The notes under the pieces: model-generated
Told to the model about the DNA's origin: nothing
The model's database searches: none
What the model saw: only the letters and a program-made list of their open reading frames with translations
Shown: in pieces, positions 8,257 through 17,787 of the stretch
How positions within the stretch are numbered: position 1 is the first letter of the stretch
Layout: each line of letters opens with the position of its first letter
Program-made: the position numbers and the translations under genes
DNA from: Gemmatimonadota bacterium
GTDB taxonomy: Bacteria; Gemmatimonadota; Gemmatimonadetes; Longimicrobiales; Gaopeijiaceae
Reading direction: 5' to 3'
NCBI GenBank assembly: GCA_007126575.1
Contig: SLBA01000002.1
Coordinates: 18,653 to 82,652 of the forward strand
Length of the DNA stretch: 64,000 nucleotides

Positions 8257-10668
8257 ATGAACCGACACGCCCTCGACGTCCTCGAGTTCGACCTCGTCCT
8301 TCGGGCCGTCGCGGCACGGGCCGGGAGTGAGTTGGGCCGGGAGGCACTCCTCTCCCGAAGTCCTCAGGCCGACCTGGCCGCCGTCACGACCGAGCTGGAA
8401 CGGGTGGCCGAGGCCCGGGCCCATCTGGAACAGCATCCGGAGTGGGCGCCGCCCCTTCCCCCCGACGCCCGTCGGGCCCTTCGCGTACTCGAAATGGAGG
8501 GAGGGGTCCTCGAGGCCGAAGACCTTCTGGTGGCACTCCGCCTCCTGCAGGCCTCGGCGGGCCTCCGGCGCGCGTTGGACGAGGCCCCCGCCGAGGACGC
8601 GACGGACCCCGGCGCGGCCTCCCCGGCCCCCCGCCACCTGACCGCGATGGGCGCGGAGCTCACGGCCTGGCCCGAAGAGGAGGCCCGCCTCGAGCGAACG
8701 GTCGACGACGAGGGCCGGATCCGGGACCGGGCCAGCCCCGAGCTCCGCTCGATCCGCACGAAGCTGCGCGCCGCCCGCTCCCGGATCGTCTCCCGGCTCG
8801 AAGCCTACCTGCGCACCCTCTCGGACCGGATCCGGGTTCCCGACGCCTCGGTCACGGTGCGCGACGGCCGCTTCGTGATTCCGATCCGACGCGAGGGGAA
8901 GTCCGAGGTCGGGGGGATCATCCACGGGGAGTCCGGGAGTGGAGCCACCCTCTTCGTCGAGCCGCCGCTCGCCCTGCGCCTGATGAGCGAGCTCTCGGAG
9001 CTCGAACGCGACGAGGCGATCGAGGTCGAACGGATCCTGCGCGACGCCAGTGGGCGCCTGCGCGGCCGGGCCGGCGAGCTCCGACTCGCCTTCGAGGTCC
9101 TCGTGGACTTCGACACCCTCTGGGCGAGAGCGCTGACGGCCCGCGCATGGGACGCATCCCGTCCCGAGATCCTTCCCCGGGGCGAAGAGGAGTTCGAGGT
9201 GCTCGACGGACGGCACCCCCTCCTGATCGAACAGGGAGTCGGCCCGGTCGTGCCCTTCTTCCTCCACCTGGAGGCCGACGAGCGGGCGATGGTCGTGTCG
9301 GGCCCGAACACCGGGGGCAAGACGGTCCTCCTCAAGGCCGTTGGGCTCCTCCCCCTCCTCGCCCAGACCGGCATCTTCCCTCCGGTCGGACCGGGGAGCC
9401 GCCTCCCGATCATCGAGGACGTGTTCGCCGATATCGGCGACGAGCAGTCGATCGCCGAGTCCCTCTCGACCTTCTCGGCGCACCTGGCGAATGCCCGCGA
9501 GATCCTCGAAGGGGCGGGACCCGACACCCTCGTCCTGATGGACGAGATGGGAACGGGGACCGATCCGGCCGAGGGGGCCGCGCTCGCCCGCGCCCTCCTC
9601 GAGACCCTCGTCGAGCGGGGAGCCCGGGCCGTGGTGACCTCGCACCTGGGAGCGATGAAGCGGCTGGATCGACCCGGGAGCGGGATCGTCAACGCCTCGC
9701 TCCTCTTCGACTCGGAGCGGATCGAGCCCACCTATCAGCTCCAGAAGGGGCGTCCGGGTCGCAGCTACGGGCTCGCGATCGCTCGCCGGCTCGGCTTTCC
9801 GAGCGAGGTCCTGGATCGCGCTGAATCCCATCTTGACGAGGGGGAGATCGAGGTCGAGGCCCTCCTGGAGCAGCTCGAGGTCAAGGAGCGCGAACGCTCG
9901 AAGGCGCTGGCCGAGGCCGAATCGCTCCGGGCCGAGGCGGAGCGGGAGCGCAGGGAGGCCGCGGTGCGCGAGGCGGAGCTTCGCGAGCGGGAGCGGACGG
10001 CGGAATCCAGGGCGAGGGAGGAGGCCCGCCAGCTCCTCCTCGACGCCCGTGCCGAGGTCGAGGACGCGATCCGGCAGGTGCGCGCGTCGGGGGCCGAGGA
10101 CCAGCGGGAGGTGGAGCGCCGGGCCCGCCGGGTGGTCGAGGAGGCGGCCGAGGAGCAGCGCCTGCGCCGGCCCTCCTCCCCGGACGAGACGCGACGTGCC
10201 GGGCGGGTCGAGGTCGAGCCGGGCGCCCGGGTCCGGCTACTCGGAAGTGGCACCAAGGGGGTGGTGCGCGAGGTCGAGGACGACCGGGTGGCGATCGAGG
10301 TCGGGGGGCTGCGACTTCGGGTCGCACGCTCCGAGGTCGAGGTGATCCCGGGGGCCTCCGAATCCGAGGGCCCGAAGGCGCGTCGAGACCCCGCGAGGGG
10401 GATGAGCTCGGTTCCCGAGGTCGACGTTCGTCTCGAGGCCGACCTGAGGGGGCTTCGGGTCGGCGAGGTCGACCTGGAGCTCCGCCGCGCTCTCGACGGC
10501 GCGATCATGGGAGACCTGCACGAACTGCGGATCATCCACGGAAAGGGGACGGGCGCGGTGAAGGCCCGGGTGCAGGAGCTGCTCGCACAGGACCCCCGCG
10601 TTCTCGAGGCCCGCCCCGGCGGGGTCGGAGAGGGTGGGGCGGGGGTGACCGTGGCGGTCTTCCGGTGA
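8257..10668 (+). CDS. mutS2: Endonuclease MutS2
   Basis: MutS2 of 803 aa. In other bacteria it resolves recombination intermediates and rescues collided ribosomes. It has MutS core and lever regions, then the ABC-type ATPase with Walker A GPNTGGKT (about 349-356) and Walker B DEMGTGTDPAEGA. A long, very Glu/Arg-rich coiled coil (about 520-640) and a KOW-like strand region follow, then the C-terminal Smr nuclease domain with ADLRGLRVGEV and the IIHGKGTGAV core. There is no N-terminal mismatch-recognition domain, as expected for MutS2. The ATG at 8257 is used rather than an upstream in-frame start inside the YqeY gene. Confidence 0.95.
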   Translation: MNRHALDVLEFDLVLRAVAARAGSELGREALLSRSPQADLAAVTTELERVAEARAHLEQHPEWAPPLPPDARRALRVLEMEGGVLEAEDLLVALRLLQASAGLRRALDEAPAEDATDPGAASPAPRHLTAMGAELTAWPEEEARLERTVDDEGRIRDRASPELRSIRTKLRAARSRIVSRLEAYLRTLSDRIRVPDASVTVRDGRFVIPIRREGKSEVGGIIHGESGSGATLFVEPPLALRLMSELSELERDEAIEVERILRDASGRLRGRAGELRLAFEVLVDFDTLWARALTARAWDASRPEILPRGEEEFEVLDGRHPLLIEQGVGPVVPFFLHLEADERAMVVSGPNTGGKTVLLKAVGLLPLLAQTGIFPPVGPGSRLPIIEDVFADIGDEQSIAESLSTFSAHLANAREILEGAGPDTLVLMDEMGTGTDPAEGAALARALLETLVERGARAVVTSHLGAMKRLDRPGSGIVNASLLFDSERIEPTYQLQKGRPGRSYGLAIARRLGFPSEVLDRAESHLDEGEIEVEALLEQLEVKERERSKALAEAESLRAEAERERREAAVREAELRERERTAESRAREEARQLLLDARAEVEDAIRQVRASGAEDQREVERRARRVVEEAAEEQRLRRPSSPDETRRAGRVEVEPGARVRLLGSGTKGVVREVEDDRVAIEVGGLRLRVARSEVEVIPGASESEGPKARRDPARGMSSVPEVDVRLEADLRGLRVGEVDLELRRALDGAIMGDLHELRIIHGKGTGAVKARVQELLAQDPRVLEARPGGVGEGGAGVTVAVFR

Positions 10669-12531
10669 GTGGCGTCCGATGAGGGCTTCGCGGTGATTCC
10701 CGAAGACGTGGTCGAAGAGATCCGCGCCCGCGCCGACCTGGTCGAGATCATCGGCGAGGTCGTCGAGCTGAAGCGGTCCGGGAAGCAGTACAAGGGGAAG
10801 TGCCCCTTCCACGAGGACCGGGCGCCCTCGTTCTACGTGACCCCCGACCAGGGGTTCTACAAGTGCTTCGGCTGCGACGAGTCGGGAGACGTGTTCACCT
10901 TCGTGATGAAGCGGATGGGGATGGATTTTCCGGACGCGATCCGGTATGTGGGGGAAAGAAGCGGGGTCGAGGTGAGGGAGGTCTCGGCGGGCGACGAGGG
11001 GCGGGAGGACCCCCTCCGGCCCTACTACGAGGCGAACGCCTTCGCCCGAACCTTCTTCCAGGAAACCCTGGCCGACCCCGAGGCCGGGGCCGAGGCCCGG
11101 GAGTACCTGCGGGGAAGGGGGATCGACGACGAGACCCGGGAGCGATTCGGGATCGGCTACGCTCCCGACGACTGGGGGGCGCTGCGCGCCGCCGCCGAGG
11201 TGCATGGAATCGCCCGGAGCGTCCTCGTCGAGAACGGACTCCTGGTCGAGAGCGAGCGGGCGCCCGAACCCTACGACCGGTTCCGCAACCGGATCATCTT
11301 TCCGATCGAGGCGGTCGGGGGCCGGGTCGTGGGCTTCGGTGGGCGGATCCTGGGAGCCTCGGGAAAGGGGGCGCCGAAGTACCTGAACTCTCCCGAAGGC
11401 CCGGTCTATCACAAGGGCGAGGGCCTCTACGCGCTCGGATGGAATCGGCACGCGATCCGGAAGGAGGAAGTGGCGCTCCTGGTCGAGGGCTACATGGATG
11501 TGGTGGCGCTCTCCGCGGGCGGCGTGAACCATGCCGTGGGCGTGCTGGGGACTTCGCTGACCGTCGAGCAGGCCCGGCTCCTCAAGCGGTATACCCGAAG
11601 GGTGCTCCTCCTCTTCGACTCGGACGAGGCCGGGCTGCGCGCCACCTTTCGGGGGGCCGACGTCCTCCTCGCCGCCGGGATCCACCCGTCGGTCGTGACC
11701 CTGCCCGAGGGCGAGGATCCCGATTCGGTCATCCGGAGCGAGGGCCGGGCGGGGCTCGAACGGTACCTGGACCAGGCGGTCGATGTGATCGATCGAAAAC
11801 TGCAGCTCCTCGAGGAGAAGGGATTCTTTCGATCGCTGGACCGGAAGCGCACCGCCGTCGACAAGCTGCTTCCGACGCTGCGGGCCACCGCCGACGAAAC
11901 CCTGCGGGACATGTACGTGTCGCGGGTCGCCGAGAAGACCGGGGTCCGACGTGACACCCTGGAGCGCGAGATCCAGGCGGTGTCGAGCCCGGTCGGGAGA
12001 GGCGAGGGGCGCTCGGCCTTCAACCCGAGGAGCGGAGCCGGGTCCGGCCGGGGGCGGGAGCCCGGGAGCGGGCGGTCGAAGGGGCGGCTTCGGCATCCGC
12101 CTCCGGACCTCGGCGCCGAGCGTCAACTGCTCCTCGTGCTCCTCCAGGCGAGGGACTGGCTGGACCGCGCGCTCGAGCGGATTGGCCCGGGGGAGTTTCA
12201 GAACCCGGTCTATCAGGCCATCTTTCAGGCGTTGGTCGACGAGCCGGAGTTGACGGCTCCCCCGCCCGGGATGGCTCCCGAAGCCGTACGCACCATGGAG
12301 CAGCTGCTGGGGCACCCCGAGGAACTCGAGCATACCCAACGGGTCTTTGAAGAGTCGATCGCAAGTCTTCGGGATCGAAGTCTCCGCGTGCGCGAGGTGG
12401 AGCTCCGGAAGGCCCTCAACGCGGCCGAAAGCCCGGAGGAGGAGCGGGAGCTTCTCGAGGAGCTGCAGAGGCTCCAGAAGGATCGCCCCGGGCGGTGGAA
12501 TGTGGTTCGGCGGGAACGACCCGCGGACTGA
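10669..12531 (+). CDS. dnaG: DNA primase DnaG
   Basis: Replicative primase, 620 aa. The CHC2 zinc finger uses C45, H48, C66 and C69. The TOPRIM catalytic core has the acidic residue in LLVEGYMDVV (E273) and the DSDEAG motif at 317-322. The C-terminal third is a DnaB-interaction-type helical domain (about 480-615), separated by a Gly/Arg/Ser-rich linker. The GTG directly follows the mutS2 stop with no gap. An in-frame GTG a few codons later is an alternative start. In many bacteria dnaG sits with rpoD and rpsU. Here it is between mutS2 and a zinc-ribbon gene. Confidence 0.96.
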   Translation: MASDEGFAVIPEDVVEEIRARADLVEIIGEVVELKRSGKQYKGKCPFHEDRAPSFYVTPDQGFYKCFGCDESGDVFTFVMKRMGMDFPDAIRYVGERSGVEVREVSAGDEGREDPLRPYYEANAFARTFFQETLADPEAGAEAREYLRGRGIDDETRERFGIGYAPDDWGALRAAAEVHGIARSVLVENGLLVESERAPEPYDRFRNRIIFPIEAVGGRVVGFGGRILGASGKGAPKYLNSPEGPVYHKGEGLYALGWNRHAIRKEEVALLVEGYMDVVALSAGGVNHAVGVLGTSLTVEQARLLKRYTRRVLLLFDSDEAGLRATFRGADVLLAAGIHPSVVTLPEGEDPDSVIRSEGRAGLERYLDQAVDVIDRKLQLLEEKGFFRSLDRKRTAVDKLLPTLRATADETLRDMYVSRVAEKTGVRRDTLEREIQAVSSPVGRGEGRSAFNPRSGAGSGRGREPGSGRSKGRLRHPPPDLGAERQLLLVLLQARDWLDRALERIGPGEFQNPVYQAIFQALVDEPELTAPPPGMAPEAVRTMEQLLGHPEELEHTQRVFEESIASLRDRSLRVREVELRKALNAAESPEEERELLEELQRLQKDRPGRWNVVRRERPAD

Positions 12532-12557
12532 ACTGGTGACCAGAATCGGATGGGTGG

Positions 12558-13376
12558 ATGACCAAGACAACGACCATGGGCTCTCTGAGGGAGCTCCAGA
12601 AGCTGGATCGAAGGATGTCGGAGATCCGGAGCAGGATCCGCGACTTCGACCCCCTGCTCGCCGAAGTCGAGGAGCCCGCGCTGCGTCTCGAAGACGAGCA
12701 CGGGAAGGCGTCGACACGGCTGGAGCAGATGAAGACCGACGCTCGACGACTCGAGCGCAGCGCCGACGACAAGCGCGCGCGGGCCAAAAAGCTTGAGGAG
12801 CGCCAGACCCAGGTCACGAATCTGCGCGAGGAGACCGCGGTCAAGACCGAACTCGAGATGGTCGAGCGCTCGATCGAGGCCGACGAGCAGGAGGCGATGC
12901 AGCTCCTCGAGCAGGTGCGCCAGAACGAGCTTCTCGTCGAAGAGTTGCAGGAGCAGGCCGATGCGGCTCGCGCCGAGGTGCTCCCCCGTCAGGAGGAGCT
13001 CCTGGGTGAGCGCTCGGGGCTCGACGAGTCCCTCGCGGAGCTGTCTGCCCGGCGGGACACCCTGCTCGGGATGCTCGGGACGCGGGAGCGCCAGGTCTAC
13101 GAGAGCTTCCACGGATCCGGCCGGGCCGTGGTCGTGGCCGCGCTGACCGAGGACGGCGCCTGCGGCCACTGCTTCGGCATCGTGCCCCTTCAGCAGCAGA
13201 ACGAGATCCGCAGAGACGAGGGCCTGCACCGCTGCGAGGCCTGCGGGGTGATCCTGACCAGCGAGCCCGAGGAGGAACTCGACCCCGAGCCGGTCGTGCC
13301 GGCCGGGTCCGACGATTCCGGGGCGTCTTCCGAGACCGATGATGTCGAGGCCTCGGAGGCCTCCGTCGACTCGTGA
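12558..13376 (+). CDS. Coiled-coil zinc-ribbon protein (DUF164-type)
   Basis: A 272-aa protein. An almost continuous coiled coil (about 8-175, rich in E, R, L and Q) precedes a C4 zinc ribbon with C202, C205, C226 and C229, then an acidic Ser/Asp tail. This is the architecture of the bacterial DUF164/zf-RING_7 family, common beside DNA-metabolism genes, with proposed nucleic-acid-binding roles. The ATG is 26 bases after dnaG, and the stop overlaps recJ (GTGA). The exact function is unknown. Confidence 0.88.
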   Translation: MTKTTTMGSLRELQKLDRRMSEIRSRIRDFDPLLAEVEEPALRLEDEHGKASTRLEQMKTDARRLERSADDKRARAKKLEERQTQVTNLREETAVKTELEMVERSIEADEQEAMQLLEQVRQNELLVEELQEQADAARAEVLPRQEELLGERSGLDESLAELSARRDTLLGMLGTRERQVYESFHGSGRAVVVAALTEDGACGHCFGIVPLQQQNEIRRDEGLHRCEACGVILTSEPEEELDPEPVVPAGSDDSGASSETDDVEASEASVDS

Positions 13377-15130
13377 CCCCGACCGCGGCGCCCTCTCTCC
13401 CGCCGCCGCCGCCGCCACGCTGGGAACTGCGCCCCGCGCCCTCCGACGAGGTGGTCTCCCGCCTCGTCGATGCGCTCTCGCTGCCCCGGGCGCTCTGCGC
13501 GGTCCTGGCCGGGCGGGGGATCCACGAGCCCGGCCCGGCGCGGGACTTCCTGCGTCCGCGCATCGAGGAGATGCACCCGCCCGTGCGGCTCGCCGATGCC
13601 GGACGGGCGGTCGAGCGACTGGAACGGGCGATCGACCGGGGCGAGACGATCTTCGTGCATGGCGACTACGATGTGGACGGGGTCTGCTCTGCCGCCCTGC
13701 TCACTCGGTCCCTGCGCTCTCTGGGGGCGACCGTGGTTCCCTTCGTCCCGCACCGCCTGCGCGACGGCTACGACCTGAGCCGGTCCGGGGTCGAGCGCGC
13801 CCAACGGGCCGGGGCCACCCTCCTGGTGACCTGCGACGCCGGGATCGTCGCGCACGACGCCATCCGGTACGCGGGCGAACTCGGGATCGATGTCGTGGTC
13901 ACCGACCACCACACCCCGGGCGCCACCCTCCCTGCGGCGGTGGCGGTGGTGAACCCGAACCGGACCGACTGCACCTACCCCGACAAGGGACTCTGCGGGG
14001 CCGGCGTCGTCTTCAAGCTCATGGAGCTCCTCTTCGAGCGGCGCGGGCGGGACCGGCAGCTCCTCCTGCCGCACCTCGACCTGGTCGCGCTGGCCACGAT
14101 TGCCGATCTCGTCCCCCTGGTGGGCGAGAACCGGATCTTCGCCCGCTTCGGCCTCCGATACCTGGCCCACACCTCGAAGGAGGGGCTGCGGGCCCTTCTC
14201 TCGGTCTGCGGAATGGAACGGTCGACCGGAGACGGATCCCTCGAGGCCGGGCAGGTCGGATTCCAGCTTGCGCCCCGAATCAACGCGGCGGGACGCCTGG
14301 GCGACGCGGGCGATGCCCTGGAGCTCCTCCTGACCGAGAACCGGGATCGGGCCCGAAGACTGGCCGACGAACTGGATCGGCTCAACACCGAGCGCCGGGC
14401 CGAGGACCAGCGTACGCTCGACGAGGCGCTCCGGACGCTGGCGCTCAGCTTCGACCCCGCCGACGACTTCGGGGTGGTCCTCGCCGGAGAGGGGTGGCAC
14501 CCCGGCGTCATCGGAATCGTCGCCTCACGGGTCGTCGAGCGGATCCACCGACCGGTCGTGCTGATCGCCCTCGACGGCGACGCGGGCCGGGGCAGTGCCC
14601 GGTCGATCCCGGAGCTTCACCTCTACGATGCGCTCCTCGCGTGCGACGAGCACCTGGATCGGTTCGGCGGCCACCGGCAGGCTGCGGGGATGGATGTGCG
14701 CAGGAGCTCGGTCGATCCCCTCCGCCTGGCCTTCAACCACGCGGTGCGCACGCAGCTGTCCGGGTCGGTCCCCGCCCCCCGGCTTCGGGCGGACCTCCGG
14801 CTCTCGCTCGACGAGGCGACCCCCGAGCTGCATCACTGGCTCGACTACCTCGGACCCTTCGGGATGGGCAACCCGCGCCCGGTCTTCGTGGCCCGCGACG
14901 CCGAGATCCAGGGGGCCCCCATGGAGGTCGGGCGCGGGCACCTGAAGCTGCGGCTCGCCGCCGACCGAGGCTCGGTCGAGGCGATCGGCTTCGGGCTGGC
15001 GGAGCGTCTCCCTCCACAGTCGCTCCCGCGCCGGGTGGAGCTCGCCTTCCAGCTTCGCGAAAACGAGTACCGGGGGCGTCGGACCCTGCAGGCCCGACTC
15101 ATGGACCTGCGTCCCGGTGGGAGTGCCTGA
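13373..15130 (+). CDS. recJ: Single-stranded-DNA-specific exonuclease RecJ
   Basis: 5'-3' ssDNA exonuclease of the DHH superfamily, 585 aa, used in recombination and repair. Motifs include HGDYDVDG (96-103), TCDAG (153-157) and TDHH (177-180). The DHHA1 region is marked by RFGGHRQAAG, and a C-terminal OB-like region ends the protein. The N-terminus carries a short poly-Pro stretch (residues 10-15). The GTG overlaps the stop of the zinc-ribbon gene. It is a typical full-length RecJ, followed 3 bases later by rsmD. Confidence 0.95.
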   Translation: MTPTAAPSLPPPPPPRWELRPAPSDEVVSRLVDALSLPRALCAVLAGRGIHEPGPARDFLRPRIEEMHPPVRLADAGRAVERLERAIDRGETIFVHGDYDVDGVCSAALLTRSLRSLGATVVPFVPHRLRDGYDLSRSGVERAQRAGATLLVTCDAGIVAHDAIRYAGELGIDVVVTDHHTPGATLPAAVAVVNPNRTDCTYPDKGLCGAGVVFKLMELLFERRGRDRQLLLPHLDLVALATIADLVPLVGENRIFARFGLRYLAHTSKEGLRALLSVCGMERSTGDGSLEAGQVGFQLAPRINAAGRLGDAGDALELLLTENRDRARRLADELDRLNTERRAEDQRTLDEALRTLALSFDPADDFGVVLAGEGWHPGVIGIVASRVVERIHRPVVLIALDGDAGRGSARSIPELHLYDALLACDEHLDRFGGHRQAAGMDVRRSSVDPLRLAFNHAVRTQLSGSVPAPRLRADLRLSLDEATPELHHWLDYLGPFGMGNPRPVFVARDAEIQGAPMEVGRGHLKLRLAADRGSVEAIGFGLAERLPPQSLPRRVELAFQLRENEYRGRRTLQARLMDLRPGGSA

Positions 15131-15133
15131 GCC

Positions 15134-15718
15134 GTGCCGCGAATCATCGCCGGGGAGTGGGGAGGGCGCCGGCTCCAGACCCCCGCGGGGCGGGAGGTGC
15201 GCCCCACCACCGACCGGGTTCGAGAGGCGTGGATGTCGGCGCTGCACCCCGCCCTTCCCGGAGCGCGCGTGCTTGACCTGTTCGCGGGGTCGGGCGCCCT
15301 CGGGCTGGAATGTCTGTCGAGGGGCGCCGCCGAGGTGGTCTTCGTGGAGAGGTCCCGCCCGGTGCTCGAGGTCCTGCGTCGGAACATCGAGGCGCTGGGA
15401 GCGGGACCCCGCTGCCGGGTGGTGACGGGCGACGTCTTCACCGAGATCGAACGGATCTCGCCTCCCTTCGACCTGGCCCTGGCCGACCCGCCCTACGGGA
15501 GCGGGCTCGCGGGCCGGCTCCTGGAGTCCTTCGAGCGCACCCCCTTCGCCGCGGAGCTCTGGCTCGAGCACTCCCGCAGCGAGGCCCTGCCCCCGGTGTC
15601 CCTCCGGCGTCAGCGCCGCTACGGTGATACTCTCCTGAGCACGATCACCGCCCCCGATCCCGCAGCCCGCGAGGATCCCGCTTTCCCCCGGACCCCAGCC
15701 GAGGAATCCATCCCATGA
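15134..15718 (+). CDS. rsmD: 16S rRNA (guanine-966-N2)-methyltransferase RsmD
   Basis: Methylates G966 of 16S rRNA in the assembling 30S subunit. It is 194 aa. The RsmD N-terminus MPRIIAGEWGGRRL is present, then the SAM motif DLFAGSGALGLE (about 48-59) and the catalytic DPPY at 118-121. The protein ends with a short Pro/Glu-rich tail. The GTG start is immediately after recJ. The 3' end overlaps coaD by 4 bases, and rsmD-coaD is one of the most conserved bacterial gene pairs. Confidence 0.95.
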   Translation: MPRIIAGEWGGRRLQTPAGREVRPTTDRVREAWMSALHPALPGARVLDLFAGSGALGLECLSRGAAEVVFVERSRPVLEVLRRNIEALGAGPRCRVVTGDVFTEIERISPPFDLALADPPYGSGLAGRLLESFERTPFAAELWLEHSRSEALPPVSLRRQRRYGDTLLSTITAPDPAAREDPAFPRTPAEESIP

Positions 15719-16221
15719 CTCGACCCGGCACGCTCACGGCCCTCTATCCCGGCTCCTTCGATCCCGTGACGCTGGGCCATGAGGACATCGCCCGACGGAC
15801 CCTGCGGGTCGCCGACCGGGTGATCGTCGCCGTGGCCGCGGCGTCAACGCATGCGAAGACTCCGGCCTTCCCCCTCGAGGAACGCCTCGAAATGCTTCGC
15901 GAGGTCTTCGCCGACGAGCCCCGGATCGAGTGCACGAGCTTCGAGGGGCTCCTCGTCGACTTCGTGCGGGAGAGCGGGGCGGGGTTCGTGGTCCGTGGGC
16001 TCCGCGCCGTGTCGGACTTCGAGTACGAGTTTCAGATGGCCCAGATGAATCGCGAGATGGATCCGGACATGGAGTTCATCTTCCTGACGCCCGATGTGAA
16101 TCTCGCCTTCTTGTCGGCTTCGCTGGTGCGTGAGGTCGCCCGGCTCGGGGGAGACGTCTCTCCCTTCGTTTCGCCGTCCGTTCTGAAGCGGCTCCGCGCG
16201 ACCTTCGGGGGGCGCACGTGA
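15715..16221 (+). CDS. coaD: Phosphopantetheine adenylyltransferase CoaD
   Basis: Penultimate step of coenzyme A synthesis, joining 4'-phosphopantetheine and ATP to dephospho-CoA. It is 168 aa, a normal length. The nucleotidyltransferase motif GSFDPVTLGH is at 13-22. The second nucleotide-binding block reads FLSASLVREVA, where ISSTxVKE is common. The pantetheine-binding RGLRAVSDFEYE block is intact. The ATG overlaps the rsmD stop (ATGA) and the stop overlaps pta (GTGA), tying CoA supply to an acyl-CoA enzyme. Confidence 0.96.
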   Translation: MTRPGTLTALYPGSFDPVTLGHEDIARRTLRVADRVIVAVAAASTHAKTPAFPLEERLEMLREVFADEPRIECTSFEGLLVDFVRESGAGFVVRGLRAVSDFEYEFQMAQMNREMDPDMEFIFLTPDVNLAFLSASLVREVARLGGDVSPFVSPSVLKRLRATFGGRT

Positions 16222-17210
16222 GCTTTCTCGAGAAGCTGCGTGCCCGGGCCCGCGATCGTCCCCGCACGATCGTCTTTCCCGAAGGTGAAGAGCCGCGGAC
16301 CCTCATGGCGGTCGCCGAGATTCAGGCCGAGGGACTCCTGACTCCGGTCCTCCTCGGCGATCGGGATCGGATCCTCGACGAACTCGCCGATGTCGGGGGC
16401 GATCCCGACACCGTCCGGGCGGTCGATCCGCGGATCACCGAGGGCACCGGCGGGCTGGTGGCGCATCTCTGGGACCGTCGCCGGGCGAGGGGAATGTCCG
16501 AGGCCGACGCACGACAGCGGGTTCGGGACCCCCTCTTCCGGGGGGCGCTGATGGTGGCTACCGAGGCGGTGGACGGATCGGTCGCGGGCGCCGTCCATTC
16601 CACCGGAGACGTCCTGCGGGCGGCGCTCTGGTGCGTCGGCCCGACCGACGGGATCGAGACGATCTCCTCGTCCTTCTACATGATCGTCGACGACTTTCGG
16701 GGGAGGGGCCCCGAGGTGCTCACCTTCACCGACTGTGCCGTCGTGCCCGATCCGACCGGCCCGCAGCTGTCGCAGATCGCCGCGGCGGCCGCCCGGGCGC
16801 GGCGGTCGGTCGTGGGAGACTCCCCGGTGGTCGCCTTTCTTTCGTACTCGACCCGCGGGAGCGCCGGGGGTGCCTCGGTGCAGCGGGTTCGGAAGGGGCT
16901 CGAGCTCTTTCGGGACATGGAGCCCGGGATCCCCTCCGACGGGGAGTTCCAGGGCGATGCGGCGCTCATCGAGGCCGTGGCCCGCCGCAAGGCCCCCGAC
17001 TCCGCGGTCGGAGGCGACGCGAACGTCCTGGTGTTCCCGAACCTCGACGCCGGCAACCTCGCCTACAAGCTGGTGGAACGACTGGCCGGGGCCCGCGCGA
17101 TCGGACCGGTGGTGCAGGGGCTGGCGAGGCCGTGCAACGACCTCTCGAGGGGGTCGTCGCCGGGCGACATCGTGGACGTGGCCTGCATCACCTCGCTCAT
17201 GGCTCGATGA
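16218..17210 (+). CDS. pta: Phosphate acetyltransferase
   Basis: Interconverts acetyl-CoA and acetyl phosphate. It is 330 aa, the short single-domain Pta form without the N-terminal DRTGG or BioD-like regions. Family blocks visible are TIVFPEGEEPRTL near the N-terminus, GAVHSTGDVLRAAL, FTDCAVVPDPT, VAFLSYSTRGS and the C-terminal ANVLVFPNLDAGN. No ackA follows, so the partner acetate kinase is elsewhere or absent. The GTG start overlaps coaD. It is the last gene of the long operon before an AT-rich gap. Confidence 0.94.
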   Translation: MSFLEKLRARARDRPRTIVFPEGEEPRTLMAVAEIQAEGLLTPVLLGDRDRILDELADVGGDPDTVRAVDPRITEGTGGLVAHLWDRRRARGMSEADARQRVRDPLFRGALMVATEAVDGSVAGAVHSTGDVLRAALWCVGPTDGIETISSSFYMIVDDFRGRGPEVLTFTDCAVVPDPTGPQLSQIAAAAARARRSVVGDSPVVAFLSYSTRGSAGGASVQRVRKGLELFRDMEPGIPSDGEFQGDAALIEAVARRKAPDSAVGGDANVLVFPNLDAGNLAYKLVERLAGARAIGPVVQGLARPCNDLSRGSSPGDIVDVACITSLMAR

Positions 17211-17240
17211 GGCCCCCGAGAGGGGGGTGGGCGCAGCGTC

Positions 17241-17292
17241 TTGCCCCGTCCTCGACATTTTGAATAGTTTTTGACTACGTTTCAGGCATACT
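17241..17292 (+). promoter_or_regulatory. AT-rich candidate promoter before the STAS gene
   Basis: This is the most AT-rich stretch in several kilobases, between pta and the STAS gene. Possible hexamer pairs are TTGCCC (17241) with TAGTTT (17265), spacer 18, or TCGACA (17252) with TACGTT (17276), spacer 18. A looser sigmaB-like reading is GTTTTT (17267)-N12-GGCATA (17285). I cannot decide between them. A CCCCC-GAGA-GGGGG hairpin lies just upstream, right after the pta stop. Confidence 0.35.
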
Positions 17293-17365
17293 GGCACGCT
17301 CCGGGAGCTCCGGAGCCCAAATCCGCCCGCGCGCTCCCGGCGCCGGGCACGCAAAGGGAGCATTC

Positions 17366-17698
17366 ATGGCCTTTCAGGTGAACCGAGAAGGGGATGTGGT
17401 GGTGATCGATGTGGATGGCCAGCTCATCGTGGGAAACCGTCAGGAGTTGAAGCAGACGATTCTCGACCAGGTCGAATCCGGAGAGCGCAAGTTCCTCGTC
17501 GACTTCACCCACACCGGATACATCGACTCCTCGGGGCTGGGAGTGCTGGTGAGCCTCTCGAAGAAGATCCGGGAGCAGGGAGGCGAACTTCGGCTCTCGA
17601 CGCTGAACGAGGATCTCCGGACCCTCTTCGAGCTCACGAAGCTCGACACCCTCTTCCGAATCGCGGATTCCCGCGAGGAGGGCCTGAAGGGCTTCTGA
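17366..17698 (+). CDS. STAS-domain anti-sigma factor antagonist (SpoIIAA-like)
   Basis: A 110-aa single STAS domain protein of the SpoIIAA/RsbV type. When dephosphorylated it would bind the neighbouring kinase and free that kinase's target. The conserved phosphorylation site is in YIDSSGLGVLV (residues 52-62), with the Ser of DSSG as the expected acceptor. The ATG at 17366 follows AAAGGGAG. An inverted repeat CCGGGA...TCCCGG lies in the 89-base gap before the kinase gene. Kinase and phosphatase partners follow directly. Confidence 0.93.
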   Translation: MAFQVNREGDVVVIDVDGQLIVGNRQELKQTILDQVESGERKFLVDFTHTGYIDSSGLGVLVSLSKKIREQGGELRLSTLNEDLRTLFELTKLDTLFRIADSREEGLKGF

Positions 17699-17787
17699 GC
17701 GAGACGGGCCGGGAGCGGACCGTCCCGGCAGCAGGCCCTTCGGAATCCTCCGTGGGGTGATGGATTCGATGAGCACCGGGAGGCAGG

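Noticed and set aside
10237..12717. Reverse-strand frame of over 800 codons opposite dnaG
   Set aside because: Shadow of dnaG, which has intact zinc-finger and TOPRIM motifs.
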